DNA of 64,000 nt from Micromonospora cabrerizensis (GTDB taxonomy: Bacteria > Actinomycetota > Actinomycetes > Mycobacteriales > Micromonosporaceae), in contig NZ_JAKKFI010000040.1 of NCBI RefSeq assembly GCF_022230955.1, forward strand, positions 1 through 64,000, read 5' to 3'. The position numbers and the translations under genes were made by a program. A model generated the notes under the pieces. It saw only the letters and a program-made list of their open reading frames with translations, had not been told where the DNA came from and did not search any database. Below are positions 50,337 to 58,319 of this stretch, one piece after another. The number at the start of each line of letters is the position of its first letter. The stretch's first letter is position 1.

Positions 50337-50792
50337 ATGACGAACGCAGATCCGCACGCACCGCGTACGGTTGTGCCCATCGAACCTGCCCTCCTGATCG
50401 CCGACGCCTTCGACCAGGCCCAGGTGACCGAGATTCGACACTCGGTCACCTCATGCGCGCATGCCTGCGGACTCACCGGTCAACGGCTGGACGACTTCGT
50501 GCTCGCGATCAACGAGTTGATCACCAATGCGGTCCGACACGGTGGCGGGCGTGGATGGCTGCGACTCTGGCACGAGTCCGACCTGCTGGTCTGCGAGGTG
50601 GCCGACCACGGGCACGGCATCAGCCCGCAGCGGCTGGGTGACCGCAGTCGGCCGGCACCGGACACCGCCGGCGGTTGGGGCCTCTGGCTGGCCCGCGAGC
50701 TGACCGACGCCATGGAGGTCGTCTCCACCGCCGCCGGCACCACCGTCCGGGTCACCGCCGGCCTCGTCAGCCACGACCGCACCACGCGCTGA
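50337..50792 (+). CDS. RsbW-type ATP-binding regulatory protein
   Basis: The 151-residue stand-alone HATPase_c_2 protein has an intact N-box VLAINELITNAVRHGG, G1 box EVADHGHGIS and G2 box GGWGLWLARELTD. Unlike the protein at 20396 it should bind ATP and may act as a serine kinase/anti-sigma factor. The target is unknown and no sigma factor adjoins. The ATG at 50337 follows ACGGGCCC, a weak ribosome-binding site. It is divergent from macS. Confidence 0.85.
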   Translation: MTNADPHAPRTVVPIEPALLIADAFDQAQVTEIRHSVTSCAHACGLTGQRLDDFVLAINELITNAVRHGGGRGWLRLWHESDLLVCEVADHGHGISPQRLGDRSRPAPDTAGGWGLWLARELTDAMEVVSTAAGTTVRVTAGLVSHDRTTR

Positions 50793-50799
50793 TCCCTCC

Positions 50800-50833
50800 C
50801 GCAGCCGCGCCGCGGGACAGGGAAACGGCTGCG
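50800..50833. terminator. hairpin between convergent ATPase and prs genes
   Basis: CGCAGCCG (50800-50807) pairs with CGGCTGCG (50826-50833) in the 63-base gap between the converging genes. Confidence 0.5.
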
Positions 50834-50855
50834 GCGTGCGGTTGCCATCGGCGGC

Positions 50856-51794
50856 TCAGGCGAACAGCGCCGAGACGGACTCCCCGTTGTGGATCCGGCG
50901 CATCGCCTCGGACAGGGCAGGCGCCACCGACAGAACCTGCAACTTCGGCACCCGCTTGGCGTCCGCGATGGGCACCGTGTTGGTGCAGACGATCTCCAGG
51001 ACGCCGTCCTGGTCGCTGAGCCGCTGGAGGGCGTCGCCGGAGAAGAGGCCGTGCGTGCAGGCCAGCCGGATCGACCGGACCTTCAGGCCCCGCAGGTGCT
51101 CCATCAACTCGACAACCGTGCTGCCCTTGGCGATCTCGTCGTCCAGCACGATGACGTCCCGGTCGGTCACCTCGCCGATCACTGCGCTGATCTTGACCAG
51201 GTCGTCACTGAACCGCTGCTTCGCACCGGCCGCGACCGGCGTGCCGAGCAACCGGGCGAAGGCCGCCGCCTCCTTGGCGTTGCCGAGGTCGGGCGAGACC
51301 ACCACGGTGTTGCTCAGGTCGTAGCGCCGGAAGTGGGTGGCCAGTTCCCGCAGCGCGTGCAGGTGATCCACCGGGACGCTGAAGAAGCCGTGCACCTGCG
51401 GCGAGTGCAGGGTCATCGCGAGCACCCGGTCCGCCCCGGCCGACACCAGCAGATCCGCGACGAGCCGGGCGCCGATCGAGATGCGCGGCGCGTCCTTCTT
51501 GTCGGATCGGGCGTACGCGTAGTGCGGCAGCACCACGGTGATCCGGCCGGCCGAGGCGCCCCGCGCCGCGTCGATCATCAGCAGCAGCTCGACCAGGTTC
51601 TCCTGCACCGGCGGCACCAACGGCTGGATCAGGAACACGTCCCGCTCCCGGCAGTTGGCCTGCAACTGCACTTCCAGACAGTCGTTCGCGAATCGGGAGA
51701 CCCGCACCGGGTGCAGCGGCACCCCGAGGTGGGCACAGATCTCGGCAGCCAGGTCGGGATGGGCAGTTCCACTGAAAACGGCGATGTCGCGCAC
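50856..51794 (-). CDS. prs: ribose-phosphate pyrophosphokinase
   Basis: The 312-residue enzyme makes PRPP from ribose-5-phosphate and ATP for nucleotide, histidine and tryptophan synthesis. ATP- and PRPP-site motifs are [22 protein letters not shown], the catalytic loop region [16 protein letters not shown], and the PRPP loop [18 protein letters not shown]. In the PRPP loop DDE-I-AKGST varies slightly from the usual DDMIDTGGT, suggesting a second, divergent paralogue rather than the main housekeeping copy. The GTG at 51794 is chosen at the conserved RDIAVFSG opening. It is divergent from glpK, about 100 bases away. Confidence 0.92.
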   Translation of the reverse strand: MRDIAVFSGTAHPDLAAEICAHLGVPLHPVRVSRFANDCLEVQLQANCRERDVFLIQPLVPPVQENLVELLLMIDAARGASAGRITVVLPHYAYARSDKKDAPRISIGARLVADLLVSAGADRVLAMTLHSPQVHGFFSVPVDHLHALRELATHFRRYDLSNTVVVSPDLGNAKEAAAFARLLGTPVAAGAKQRFSDDLVKISAVIGEVTDRDVIVLDDEIAKGSTVVELMEHLRGLKVRSIRLACTHGLFSGDALQRLSDQDGVLEIVCTNTVPIADAKRVPKLQVLSVAPALSEAMRRIHNGESVSALFA

Positions 51795-51895
51795 GTTCGC
51801 ACATCGTAGGCGACGCGGACGGCCGGGGACGGCGGCGGGCCGCAACCGGCCGTGACGCCTGTCGCACCGAACGCCGGTCCGGGTACGGTGCTGCG

Positions 51896-53380
51896 GTGAC
51901 CCCCCAGTACGTCGCCGCCATCGACCAGGGCACCACCTCGTCGCGGTGCATCGTCTTCGACTCCGCCGGGGACATCGTCGCCGTGGCCCAGCGCGAGCAC
52001 CGGCAGATCTTCCCCCGACCGGGCTGGGTGGAACACGACGCCGAGGAGATCTGGGACAACGTCCAGCAGGTGGTGTCCGAGGCGCTGCGGGCCGCCGGCA
52101 CCGACACCGCCGGCCTGGCCGCCGTCGGCATCACCAACCAGCGGGAGACCACCGTCGTCTGGGACCGGGCCACCGGTCGCCCGGTGGCCAACGCCATCGT
52201 CTGGCAGGACACCCGCACCGGGCCGCTGCTGCGCGAACTGGCCTCGGCGTACGGCGAGGAGCGGTTCCGGTCCCGCACCGGCCTGCCGCTGGCCACCTAC
52301 TTCGCCGGCCCGAAGCTGCGCTGGCTGCTGGACGAGGTCGACGGCCTGCGCGAGCGCGCGGAGCGCGGCGAGGTGCTCTTCGGCACCATGGACAGCTGGC
52401 TGATCTGGAAGCTGACCGGCGAGCACGTCACCGACGTGACCAACGCCAGCCGGACCATGCTGATGGACCTCACCACCCTCGACTGGGCCCCGGACCTGCT
52501 GGACGCGATGGGCGTCCCGGCGGCGATGCTGCCGCAGATCCGCTGCTCCGCCGAGGTGTACGGCACCGCCACCGGCGTGCTGGCCGGGGTGCCGGTGGCC
52601 AGCGCGCTCGGTGACCAGCAGGCCGCCCTGTTCGGGCAGACCTGCTTCCAGCCGGGCGAGGCGAAGTGCACCTACGGCACCGGGAGCTTCCTGCTGCTCA
52701 ACACCGGTGCCACCCCGGTGCCGTCGACGCACGGCCTGCTCACCACGGTGGCCTACCGGATCGAGGGGCAACCACCGGCGTACGCCCTGGAGGGCGCCAT
52801 CGCGGTCACCGGCTCGCTGGTGCAGTGGCTGCGCGACAACCTCGGGTTGATCTCCACGGCGGCGGAGGTGGAGGAGTTGGCCCGCACCGTCGACGACAAC
52901 GGCGGCTGCTACGTGGTGCCGGCGTTCTCCGGGCTGTTCGCCCCGCACTGGCGCACCGACGCCCGTGGCGTGATCGCCGGTCTGACCGGCTACATCACCA
53001 AGGGGCACCTGGCGCGGGCTGCCCTGGAAGCGTCGGCCTGGCAGACCCGCGAGGTGGTCGACGCGATGGACGCCGACTCCGACGTGGCGCTGCGGCGACT
53101 CCGGGTGGACGGCGGGATGACCGCGAACGGGCTGCTCATGCAGTTCCTCGCCGACGTGCTCGACGTGCCGGTGGTCCGGTCCCGGATCACCGAGACCACC
53201 TGTCTGGGCGCCGCGTACGCGGCCGGCCTGGCGGTCGGCTTCTGGCCGGATCTGGCCACCCTGCGGGCGCAGTGGCGCTCCGACGCGCAGTGGGAGTCGA
53301 CCATGGCCCCGGAGCTGCGCGACCGGGAGCTGCACAACTGGCGCAAGGCAGTGCAGCGCACGCTCGACTGGGTGGAGTGA
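51896..53380 (+). CDS. glpK: glycerol kinase
   Basis: The 494-residue FGGY kinase phosphorylates glycerol to glycerol-3-phosphate, linking to lipid synthesis. The N-terminal phosphate loop is [15 protein letters not shown]. Substrate residues appear in [10 protein letters not shown] and [10 protein letters not shown], and the C-terminal ATP site in [21 protein letters not shown] start. No glycerol facilitator or glycerol-3-phosphate dehydrogenase gene is adjacent. It converges closely with purC (15 bases). Confidence 0.96.
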   Translation: MTPQYVAAIDQGTTSSRCIVFDSAGDIVAVAQREHRQIFPRPGWVEHDAEEIWDNVQQVVSEALRAAGTDTAGLAAVGITNQRETTVVWDRATGRPVANAIVWQDTRTGPLLRELASAYGEERFRSRTGLPLATYFAGPKLRWLLDEVDGLRERAERGEVLFGTMDSWLIWKLTGEHVTDVTNASRTMLMDLTTLDWAPDLLDAMGVPAAMLPQIRCSAEVYGTATGVLAGVPVASALGDQQAALFGQTCFQPGEAKCTYGTGSFLLLNTGATPVPSTHGLLTTVAYRIEGQPPAYALEGAIAVTGSLVQWLRDNLGLISTAAEVEELARTVDDNGGCYVVPAFSGLFAPHWRTDARGVIAGLTGYITKGHLARAALEASAWQTREVVDAMDADSDVALRRLRVDGGMTANGLLMQFLADVLDVPVVRSRITETTCLGAAYAAGLAVGFWPDLATLRAQWRSDAQWESTMAPELRDRELHNWRKAVQRTLDWVE

Positions 53381-53395
53381 GCGCCGACGCGGCGG

Positions 53396-54253
53396 TCAGC
53401 TCCAGCGGTTGCCGGTGAGCTTCTCGTACACCTCGACGTAGCGGGCGCGGGTCGCCTCGACGACCTCGTCGGGCACGTCCGGGGCGGGGGCCTGCTTGTC
53501 CCAGCCGCTGCCGGTGGCCCAGTCCCGCACGTACTGCTTGTCGTAGGAGAACTGCACCCGGCCCGGCTGGTACGACTCGGCGGGCCAGAACCGCGACGAG
53601 TCGGAGGTGAGCAGCTCGTCGCCGAGGACCAGGGTGCCGTCCGGTGCCCAGCCCAGCTCGATCTTGGTGTCGGCGACCAGGATGCCCCGGTCGGCGGCCA
53701 GCTCGGCGCCGCGCCGGTAGACGTCGATGGTGATCTGCCGCAGTCGCTCGGCAGTGGCCTCGCCCACCTTGTCCACCACGTCGTCGTACGTGATCGGCTC
53801 GTCGTGCTCGCCCACCGGTGCCTTGCTCGACGGCGTGAAGATCGGCTCGGGCAGGATCGACGCCTCGCCGAGCCCTCGCGGCAGGGTCACGCCGGACACC
53901 GCGCCGGTCTGCTCGTACTCCCGCAGGCCGCCGCCGGTGAGGTAACCCCGGGCCACGCACTCGACCGGCACCATGTCCAGCCGCTGGCAGCGGATCGCCC
54001 GCCCGGCGAACTCGGCGGGCACGTCGGTTGCCGAGATGACGTGGTTCGGCACCAGGTCGGCGAGCTGCTCGAACCACCAGAGCGAGAGCGCGGTGAGCAG
54101 GCGACCCTTGTCCGGGATCGGCGTCGGCAGCGCCACGTCGTAGATCGAGATGCGGTCCGAGGCGACCAGGATCAGATCATCGCCGTCGGAGTAGACGTCC
54201 CGAACCTTGCCCGAGTGCAGAAGTTCCACGCGCCCTAGTACACCATGCGACAT
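53396..54253 (-). CDS. purC: phosphoribosylaminoimidazole-succinocarboxamide synthase (SAICAR synthetase)
   Basis: This ATP-dependent ligase of purine synthesis joins CAIR and aspartate. The 285-residue protein has ELLHSGKVRDVYSDGDDLILVASD at its start, EFAGRAIRCQRLDMVPVECVARGYL in the middle, and the nucleotide/metal part DTKIELGWAPDG with DELLTSDSSRFWP. The ATG at 54253 has AGGG six bases upstream; GTG at 54229 (VELLHSGK) is a close alternative. No other purine gene lies nearby. Confidence 0.94.
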   Translation of the reverse strand: MSHGVLGRVELLHSGKVRDVYSDGDDLILVASDRISIYDVALPTPIPDKGRLLTALSLWWFEQLADLVPNHVISATDVPAEFAGRAIRCQRLDMVPVECVARGYLTGGGLREYEQTGAVSGVTLPRGLGEASILPEPIFTPSSKAPVGEHDEPITYDDVVDKVGEATAERLRQITIDVYRRGAELAADRGILVADTKIELGWAPDGTLVLGDELLTSDSSRFWPAESYQPGRVQFSYDKQYVRDWATGSGWDKQAPAPDVPDEVVEATRARYVEVYEKLTGNRWS

Positions 54254-54368
54254 CGGGAGCCCTGATTCGACCACCCACGCCGGGGGGTGACCGGACGGAC
54301 GTTGACACCTTCGTGCGCTGCCTGCGTGAATGGTCCGACCGCCGCCCTCGCAGGTCCAGGAGACCCCC

Positions 54369-55700
54369 GTGCCCGTTGTTCGACCCCCGTTCGACCGCCT
54401 CGGCGCCGACCCGGGCCGGCGCCGACTGCTGACCGCGCTGCTCGGCGCACCTCTGCTCGGCGCCGGTGGGCTGGCCGGGTGCAGCGACGACGCCGCCACG
54501 TCGACCCAGGACGGGCCGGTCGAGCTGTCGGTCTTCTGGTGGGGCGGCACCAGGCGGGCCGAGATCACCGAGAAGGTGCTGCGGCTCTACTCGGAACGCA
54601 ACCCGCGGGTCACCTTCCGGGTCACCTGGCAGGGCGCCGACGGCTACTACGACCGCCTGGCCACCCAGGCGGCCGGCGGCAACGTACCGGACCTGATCCA
54701 GATCGACGACGCCATGCTGACCGAGTACGCCCAACGCCAGATCATTCTCGACCTCACCGACCGGGTCGCCGACCACCGGCTGGATCTGCGGGGTCTGCCG
54801 GAGGGGCTGATCCGCTACGGCACGGTGGAGGGGCGGACGATGGGGGTGGCCTGCGGGCAGACCCACGCCGGTGTGGTCTTCAACCGGGAGTTGCTGCGGG
54901 AGCTACAGGTGCCCGAGCCGCGGGCCGGGATGAGCTGGGCCGAGTACCTCTCGTGGGCCGAGCAGGTCACCGAGGCCAGCGACGGCCAGGTGGCCGGCAC
55001 CATGGACGGGTCCGGTGACTACCGGGCGCTCTGGCTCTGGCTGCGGTCGCAGGGCGGCGAGCTCTACCGCGGCAAGCAGCTCGGCTTCGGCGTGGAACAG
55101 CTGATCGCCTGGTTCGAGCTGTGGCAGCGGGCCCGCAGCGTGCGGGCCACCCCGGGTGCGGCGCTGGTCGAGCAGGCCGACAGCGGCGAGCCGTCCCGGC
55201 AACTGGTGGTGACCGGGTTGACCGCCGCGTCGTTCGCGTGGTCCCACCAACTGCCCGAGTTGCAGCGGCTCACCGAGGCCGAGCTGGGCATGGTCGGCTT
55301 GCCGGGGCCGACCGGTGCGCAGTGGGCACGCGCGTCGATGTTCTGGGCCGCGTTCCGGGGCACCCGCCACCCGGACACCGTCACCGACGTGATCAATTTC
55401 CTGACCACGAACGGCGAGGCCGGCACTGTCCTCGGGCACGAACGCGGCCTGAACGCCAGTCTCGCCGTCCGCCGCTATGCCGAGGGCAGCATCACCGATC
55501 CGGCCCAGCGGCGGGCCGCCGCGTTCGGCGCGGCCATCGCCGACCAGCTCGGGCCGGCCCCGGCGCCACCACCGAAGGGGCACGCCAAGGTGCGGACCCT
55601 GCTGGTCGCCACCGCGGAGAGCATCCGCGTCAAGCGGGCCGGCACGCGGGCGGCCACCTCGCGTTTCATCGCCCAGGCCAATGCCGCCCTGGCGGCCTGA
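54369..55700 (+). CDS. orphan extracellular solute-binding lipoprotein (sugar-type SBP)
   Basis: The 443-residue lipoprotein has a twin-arginine-like GRRRLLTALLGAPLLGAGGL signal ending in the lipobox LAGC (Cys about 38). It has the family-1 solute-binding layout: WWGGTRRAEITEKVLRLY at the first domain, YYDRLATQAAGGNVPDLIQID, and MFWAAFRGTRHPDTV in the second domain. This type delivers mono- or oligosaccharides to ABC importers. No permease or ATPase gene is adjacent, so the partner must be encoded elsewhere or shared. The GTG start has AGGAG six bases upstream. The last codons (NAALAA) are the first unit of a four-copy tandem repeat that continues past the stop. Confidence 0.9.
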   Translation: MPVVRPPFDRLGADPGRRRLLTALLGAPLLGAGGLAGCSDDAATSTQDGPVELSVFWWGGTRRAEITEKVLRLYSERNPRVTFRVTWQGADGYYDRLATQAAGGNVPDLIQIDDAMLTEYAQRQIILDLTDRVADHRLDLRGLPEGLIRYGTVEGRTMGVACGQTHAGVVFNRELLRELQVPEPRAGMSWAEYLSWAEQVTEASDGQVAGTMDGSGDYRALWLWLRSQGGELYRGKQLGFGVEQLIAWFELWQRARSVRATPGAALVEQADSGEPSRQLVVTGLTAASFAWSHQLPELQRLTEAELGMVGLPGPTGAQWARASMFWAAFRGTRHPDTVTDVINFLTTNGEAGTVLGHERGLNASLAVRRYAEGSITDPAQRRAAAFGAAIADQLGPAPAPPPKGHAKVRTLLVATAESIRVKRAGTRAATSRFIAQANAALAA

Positions 55701-55780
55701 CCAAGCAACGCCGCCCTGGCGGCCTGACAAGCAACGCCGCCCTGGCGGCCTGACCAAGCAACGCCGCCCTGGCGGCGTGA
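55683..55780. repeat. 26-27-bp tandem repeat across the SBP stop codon
   Basis: Four copies of GCCGCCCTGGCGGCCTGA, separated by CCAAGCAAC or CAAGCAAC, begin at 55683, 55710, 55736 and 55763. The first copy encodes the last residues and stop codon of the SBP. Each copy holds the mini-palindrome GCCGCC-CT-GGCGGC, and each repeats an in-frame-looking stop triplet. Confidence 0.9.
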
Positions 55781-55836
55781 CGACCGGCGGTCGGCCCCCG
55801 GCCCGCCGCCGTGGACCGACCTGACCGGTTGCCGGG

Positions 55837-56085
55837 TCAGCGCGGCGGGCCGCCGCGACGGTTGCGCATCAGACGCAGCACGAGGAACACGACGATCGCG
55901 ACCACCACCAGGCAGCAGAGCAGGGGAAGGATCCCGAAGCCGCTGCGGCCCCGTCGCCGGGCGGCTTCCACCACCAGCTCGCCGGTGCCCGTGGACGCCC
56001 AGGCCGCGACGGGCACGAACACCGCCAGGACGGCCCCACCGAGGACCGCGCTGAGTCGGCCCCACCACTTACCGAAGGAAGACAT
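55837..56085 (-). CDS. small hypothetical membrane protein
   Basis: The 82-residue protein has two hydrophobic helices, LSAVLGGAVLAVFVPVAAW at about 11-29 and LPLLCCLVVVAIVVFLVLRL at about 52-71. A basic RRRGRSG loop lies between them, and the end is RNRRGGPPR. The ATG at 56085 precedes the SFGKWWGR cytoplasmic start. The function is unknown. It is alone, between the repeat-bearing SBP gene and the tRNA pair. Confidence 0.7.
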   Translation of the reverse strand: MSSFGKWWGRLSAVLGGAVLAVFVPVAAWASTGTGELVVEAARRRGRSGFGILPLLCCLVVVAIVVFLVLRLMRNRRGGPPR

Positions 56086-56228
56086 GTGCCCATCCTCGCC
56101 GAAGGGCGCAACCTCGGCACGTCGGTCCACGCCGAATCACGGTACCGAGATCTTTCCGACGTGCCCCCGGGGCGCGAGCTGTTGCGGCAACGCCCCGGGC
56201 AAAGACGGTGATTCTTAGCGAGGCACGA

Positions 56229-56265
56229 ACAAGCCCGGCCCCCACACTGTGGGGGCCGGGCTTGT
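56229..56265 (-). terminator. 18-bp hairpin after tRNA-fMet copy 1
   Basis: The arms 56229-56246 and 56248-56265 are perfect complements with a single central base. On the minus strand the hairpin directly follows the tRNA gene and should end its transcript. Confidence 0.85.
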
Positions 56266-56279
56266 GTCACTTTCATTTG

Positions 56280-56353
56280 TAGCGGGGACAGGATTTGAAC
56301 CTGCGACCTCTGGGTTATGAGCCCAGCGAGCTACCGAGCTGCTCCACCCCGCG
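56280..56353 (-). tRNA. initiator tRNA-Met (CAU), copy 1
   Basis: This 74-nt minus-strand cloverleaf starts CGCGGGGTGGAGCAGC and has anticodon loop CTCATAA flanked by GGG/CCC. The three G-C pairs in the anticodon stem and the unpaired C1-U72 end identify the initiator rather than the elongator. The T-arm GGTTCAAATCC is intact. CCA is not encoded. It is identical to the copy at 56477-56550. Confidence 0.97.
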
Positions 56354-56435
56354 TCGACTGGTTAAGACTAACCCATGCGTTCCCGCGATGATCAGCGGGG
56401 GTCGGCAACCGCTGCGGCCGACACCGCAGAATGTC

Positions 56436-56471
56436 GAAAGCCCGCCTCCGGCATTCCGGAGACGGGCTTTC
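56436..56471 (-). terminator. hairpin after tRNA-fMet copy 2
   Basis: The arms GAAAGCCCG-C-CTCCGG and CCGGAG-A-CGGGCTTTC form a 16-position stem with one mismatch. On the minus strand it follows copy 2, so each tRNA has its own terminator. Confidence 0.8.
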
Positions 56472-56476
56472 TGTCG

Positions 56477-56550
56477 TAGCGGGGACAGGATTTGAACCTG
56501 CGACCTCTGGGTTATGAGCCCAGCGAGCTACCGAGCTGCTCCACCCCGCG
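56477..56550 (-). tRNA. initiator tRNA-Met (CAU), copy 2
   Basis: This copy is identical over all 74 bases to the initiator tRNA at 56280-56353, including the GGG/CCC anticodon stem and the C1-U72 mismatch. The spacer (56354-56476) is not repeated, apart from each unit ending in its own hairpin. Confidence 0.97.
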
Positions 56551-56610
56551 TCGGCTCGCTAACCGTAGCGCACCACCCCCGGGCCCCGCAAAACGACATC
56601 CGAATCCGCC

Positions 56611-56684
56611 GGATCGCGACCCAGCACCACCGCCGGATCGCGACCCGGCCACCACGGTCGGATCGCGACCCGGCCACCACGGTC
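56611..56684. repeat. 25-bp tandem repeat at a 3' end
   Basis: Units GGATCGCGACCC followed by GGCCACCACGGTC occur at 56635-56659 and 56660-56684, with a diverged 24-bp copy at 56611-56634. The array ends at the stop codon (56683-56685) of the neighbouring gene. Confidence 0.85.
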
Positions 56685-57621
56685 AGCCGAGCCAGACCTT
56701 CACGGCGGCGGCCGCCCGCGCACTGTCCGCGTCGACCTGCGCCCGTTGGCTGGAGGTGTTCTCCCAGCCCTGCTCCCAGAGGATGGTCACCACGTCGCCG
56801 ACCCGGATCGCCCGGATCAGCCGCACGTCCTGCACACCGGTCGGGTCACCGTTGATGTCCTGACCTGGACTGCGCATCTCGAACAACACCGACTCGTCGC
56901 CGTACCCGCTGTCGGCCAGCAGCCGCTGTCTGCCCAGCACGGGCGCGCTGCCGCCCGACCGTTCCTGCTGCGGGCAGTCGCGCACCGCCTGCCGCAGCTC
57001 GTCCAGCAGGTCGTCGGCGCGCCCGGCCCGGTAGATGGTGATGGAGTGCGTGTAGGTGCCGTCCGGGACGTACCCCTCACCCGGGTTCTGCGGCAGCTTG
57101 TAGACCACGTTCCGAGCCCGACGCTGCACGATCGCCGCCTCGCTCGGGAAGGTGGCCCCACACAGGCCGGGCAGGACGTCCAGGTCCCGGAATTCCGGCG
57201 CGATGCCGATCTGGTTGGCCGCCGCGAGCCTGAAGAACGCCCGATCCGGGATGCTGGTCGGCGTCCTGGGCTGCGGCGAACCGGTGACACCCGGAGACGT
57301 CGCCGTCGTACCCGGGGAGCGGCCGGGCGTCGTCGGCGACACCGGCGGTGACGGCGAACCACCGGTCACCGACGGCGACGGCGACACGGGCGGCGGCGTG
57401 GGCGTGCCGGCCGGCGACGGTACGGTCACGGGCGGCGGGCCGACCACCTGGGTGCCGATCACCACGCCCACCACCACCAGCGCCACGGCAACGGTGCTCC
57501 CGGCGGCACGCAGCCGGGCCCGGCGGTCCGCCTGCTGCCGCAGCAGGTCGGGGACGCCCAGATCGCGAGCGTCAGCGTCGGCGGCGAGGGACTGGTACAT
57601 CTCAGACAGTTCACGCGACAT
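56683..57621 (-). CDS. hypothetical membrane-anchored protein, partner of a SigE-family sigma factor
   Basis: The 312-residue protein has a cytoplasmic N-terminal ~40 residues (MYQSLAADADARDLGVP). One membrane helix follows at about 42-61 (STVAVALVVVGVVIGTQVV), then a Pro/Ser/Thr-rich linker (about 65-125) and an extracytoplasmic C-terminal domain (about 130-312). This is the usual layout of the membrane partners of SigE-family ECF factors, where the N-terminal part may bind the sigma factor. No zinc-binding anti-sigma motif is present. It overlaps the end of the sigma gene by 11 bases and is transcribed after it. Confidence 0.8.
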   Translation of the reverse strand: MSRELSEMYQSLAADADARDLGVPDLLRQQADRRARLRAAGSTVAVALVVVGVVIGTQVVGPPPVTVPSPAGTPTPPPVSPSPSVTGGSPSPPVSPTTPGRSPGTTATSPGVTGSPQPRTPTSIPDRAFFRLAAANQIGIAPEFRDLDVLPGLCGATFPSEAAIVQRRARNVVYKLPQNPGEGYVPDGTYTHSITIYRAGRADDLLDELRQAVRDCPQQERSGGSAPVLGRQRLLADSGYGDESVLFEMRSPGQDINGDPTGVQDVRLIRAIRVGDVVTILWEQGWENTSSQRAQVDADSARAAAAVKVWLG

Positions 57622-58120
57622 CGGTGGCCTCCAGTTCCACGACGGCCAGATCGGGCAGCAACGCGGCGAGTCGGGCCCGGCCGCGGGAAAGCCACGACTT
57701 CACTGTGCCAACCGGCGCGTCGACCTCACGGGCGATCTCCTCGACGGGCATGTCGTACAGGTAGTGCAGCGCCAACACGCGCCGGTGGGTCGCCGGCACC
57801 TGACGGAGGGCCTGGACCAGCAGCACGCTGTCCTCGTTGGGCGGAGCCACCGGTGGTGGCGCCCCCGCCAACCGCAACGCGCCACGCAGGCCGCGCAACC
57901 GCCGCCAGCGGTCGGTCGCCAACCGGGACACCACCAGGCGCAGCCACGCCTCCGGCGCCGGATGCGCCGACAACCTCCCCCACTGCCGCCAGGCCCGGGC
58001 GTACGCCTCCTGCACCAGGTCCTGCGCCTCGTTGTGGTCGCCGGTGACCGCATAGCCGTACCGCACCATCCGCCGTGCGGTGCTGCGGTAGAAGTCATCA
58101 AAGCTCTGCGCGTCCCTCAC
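57611..58120 (-). CDS. SigE-family ECF RNA polymerase sigma factor
   Basis: The 169-residue sigma factor has region 2 with FDDFYRSTARRMVRYGYAVTGD and HNEAQDLVQEAYARAWRQW. Region 4 has RVLALHYLYDMPVEEIAREVDAPVGTVKSWLSRGRARL. The wording is that of the actinobacterial SigE family (ECF, TIGR02983-like). ATG start at 58120. Its membrane partner follows with an 11-base overlap. The upstream gap to 58320 contains the UPF0182 terminator. No autoregulatory promoter could be assigned. Confidence 0.93.
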   Translation of the reverse strand: MRDAQSFDDFYRSTARRMVRYGYAVTGDHNEAQDLVQEAYARAWRQWGRLSAHPAPEAWLRLVVSRLATDRWRRLRGLRGALRLAGAPPPVAPPNEDSVLLVQALRQVPATHRRVLALHYLYDMPVEEIAREVDAPVGTVKSWLSRGRARLAALLPDLAVVELEATDVA

Positions 58121-58250
58121 GACTGCTCCCCCTCATCCCCACCCCGTTCCACCCCGTTGCAAATGAGGACGGCGGACCGGTGCCGCAGGTTGCGGTCCGA
58201 CCCCACCTGTCGGTCAGGTGACAGACAGGCTCCCGCCCGGGACGCGGCGA

Positions 58251-58292
58251 AGCCCCCGCCGTCCGGACCGGTGCGGTCCGACGACGGGGGCT
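58251..58292 (-). terminator. hairpin after the UPF0182 gene
   Basis: The 20-base arm 58251-58270 pairs with 58274-58292 (one bulge, one T-G pair) around a GTG loop. It lies 27 bases downstream of the UPF0182 stop on the minus strand. Confidence 0.75.
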
Positions 58293-58319
58293 CCGAGACG
58301 TGCTCCCCGCTGTGGTGGA

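Noticed and set aside
55683..55780. Possible CRISPR array in the four-copy repeat
   Set aside because: Copies are contiguous with only constant 8-9-base linkers, there are no unique spacers, and no cas genes are present.
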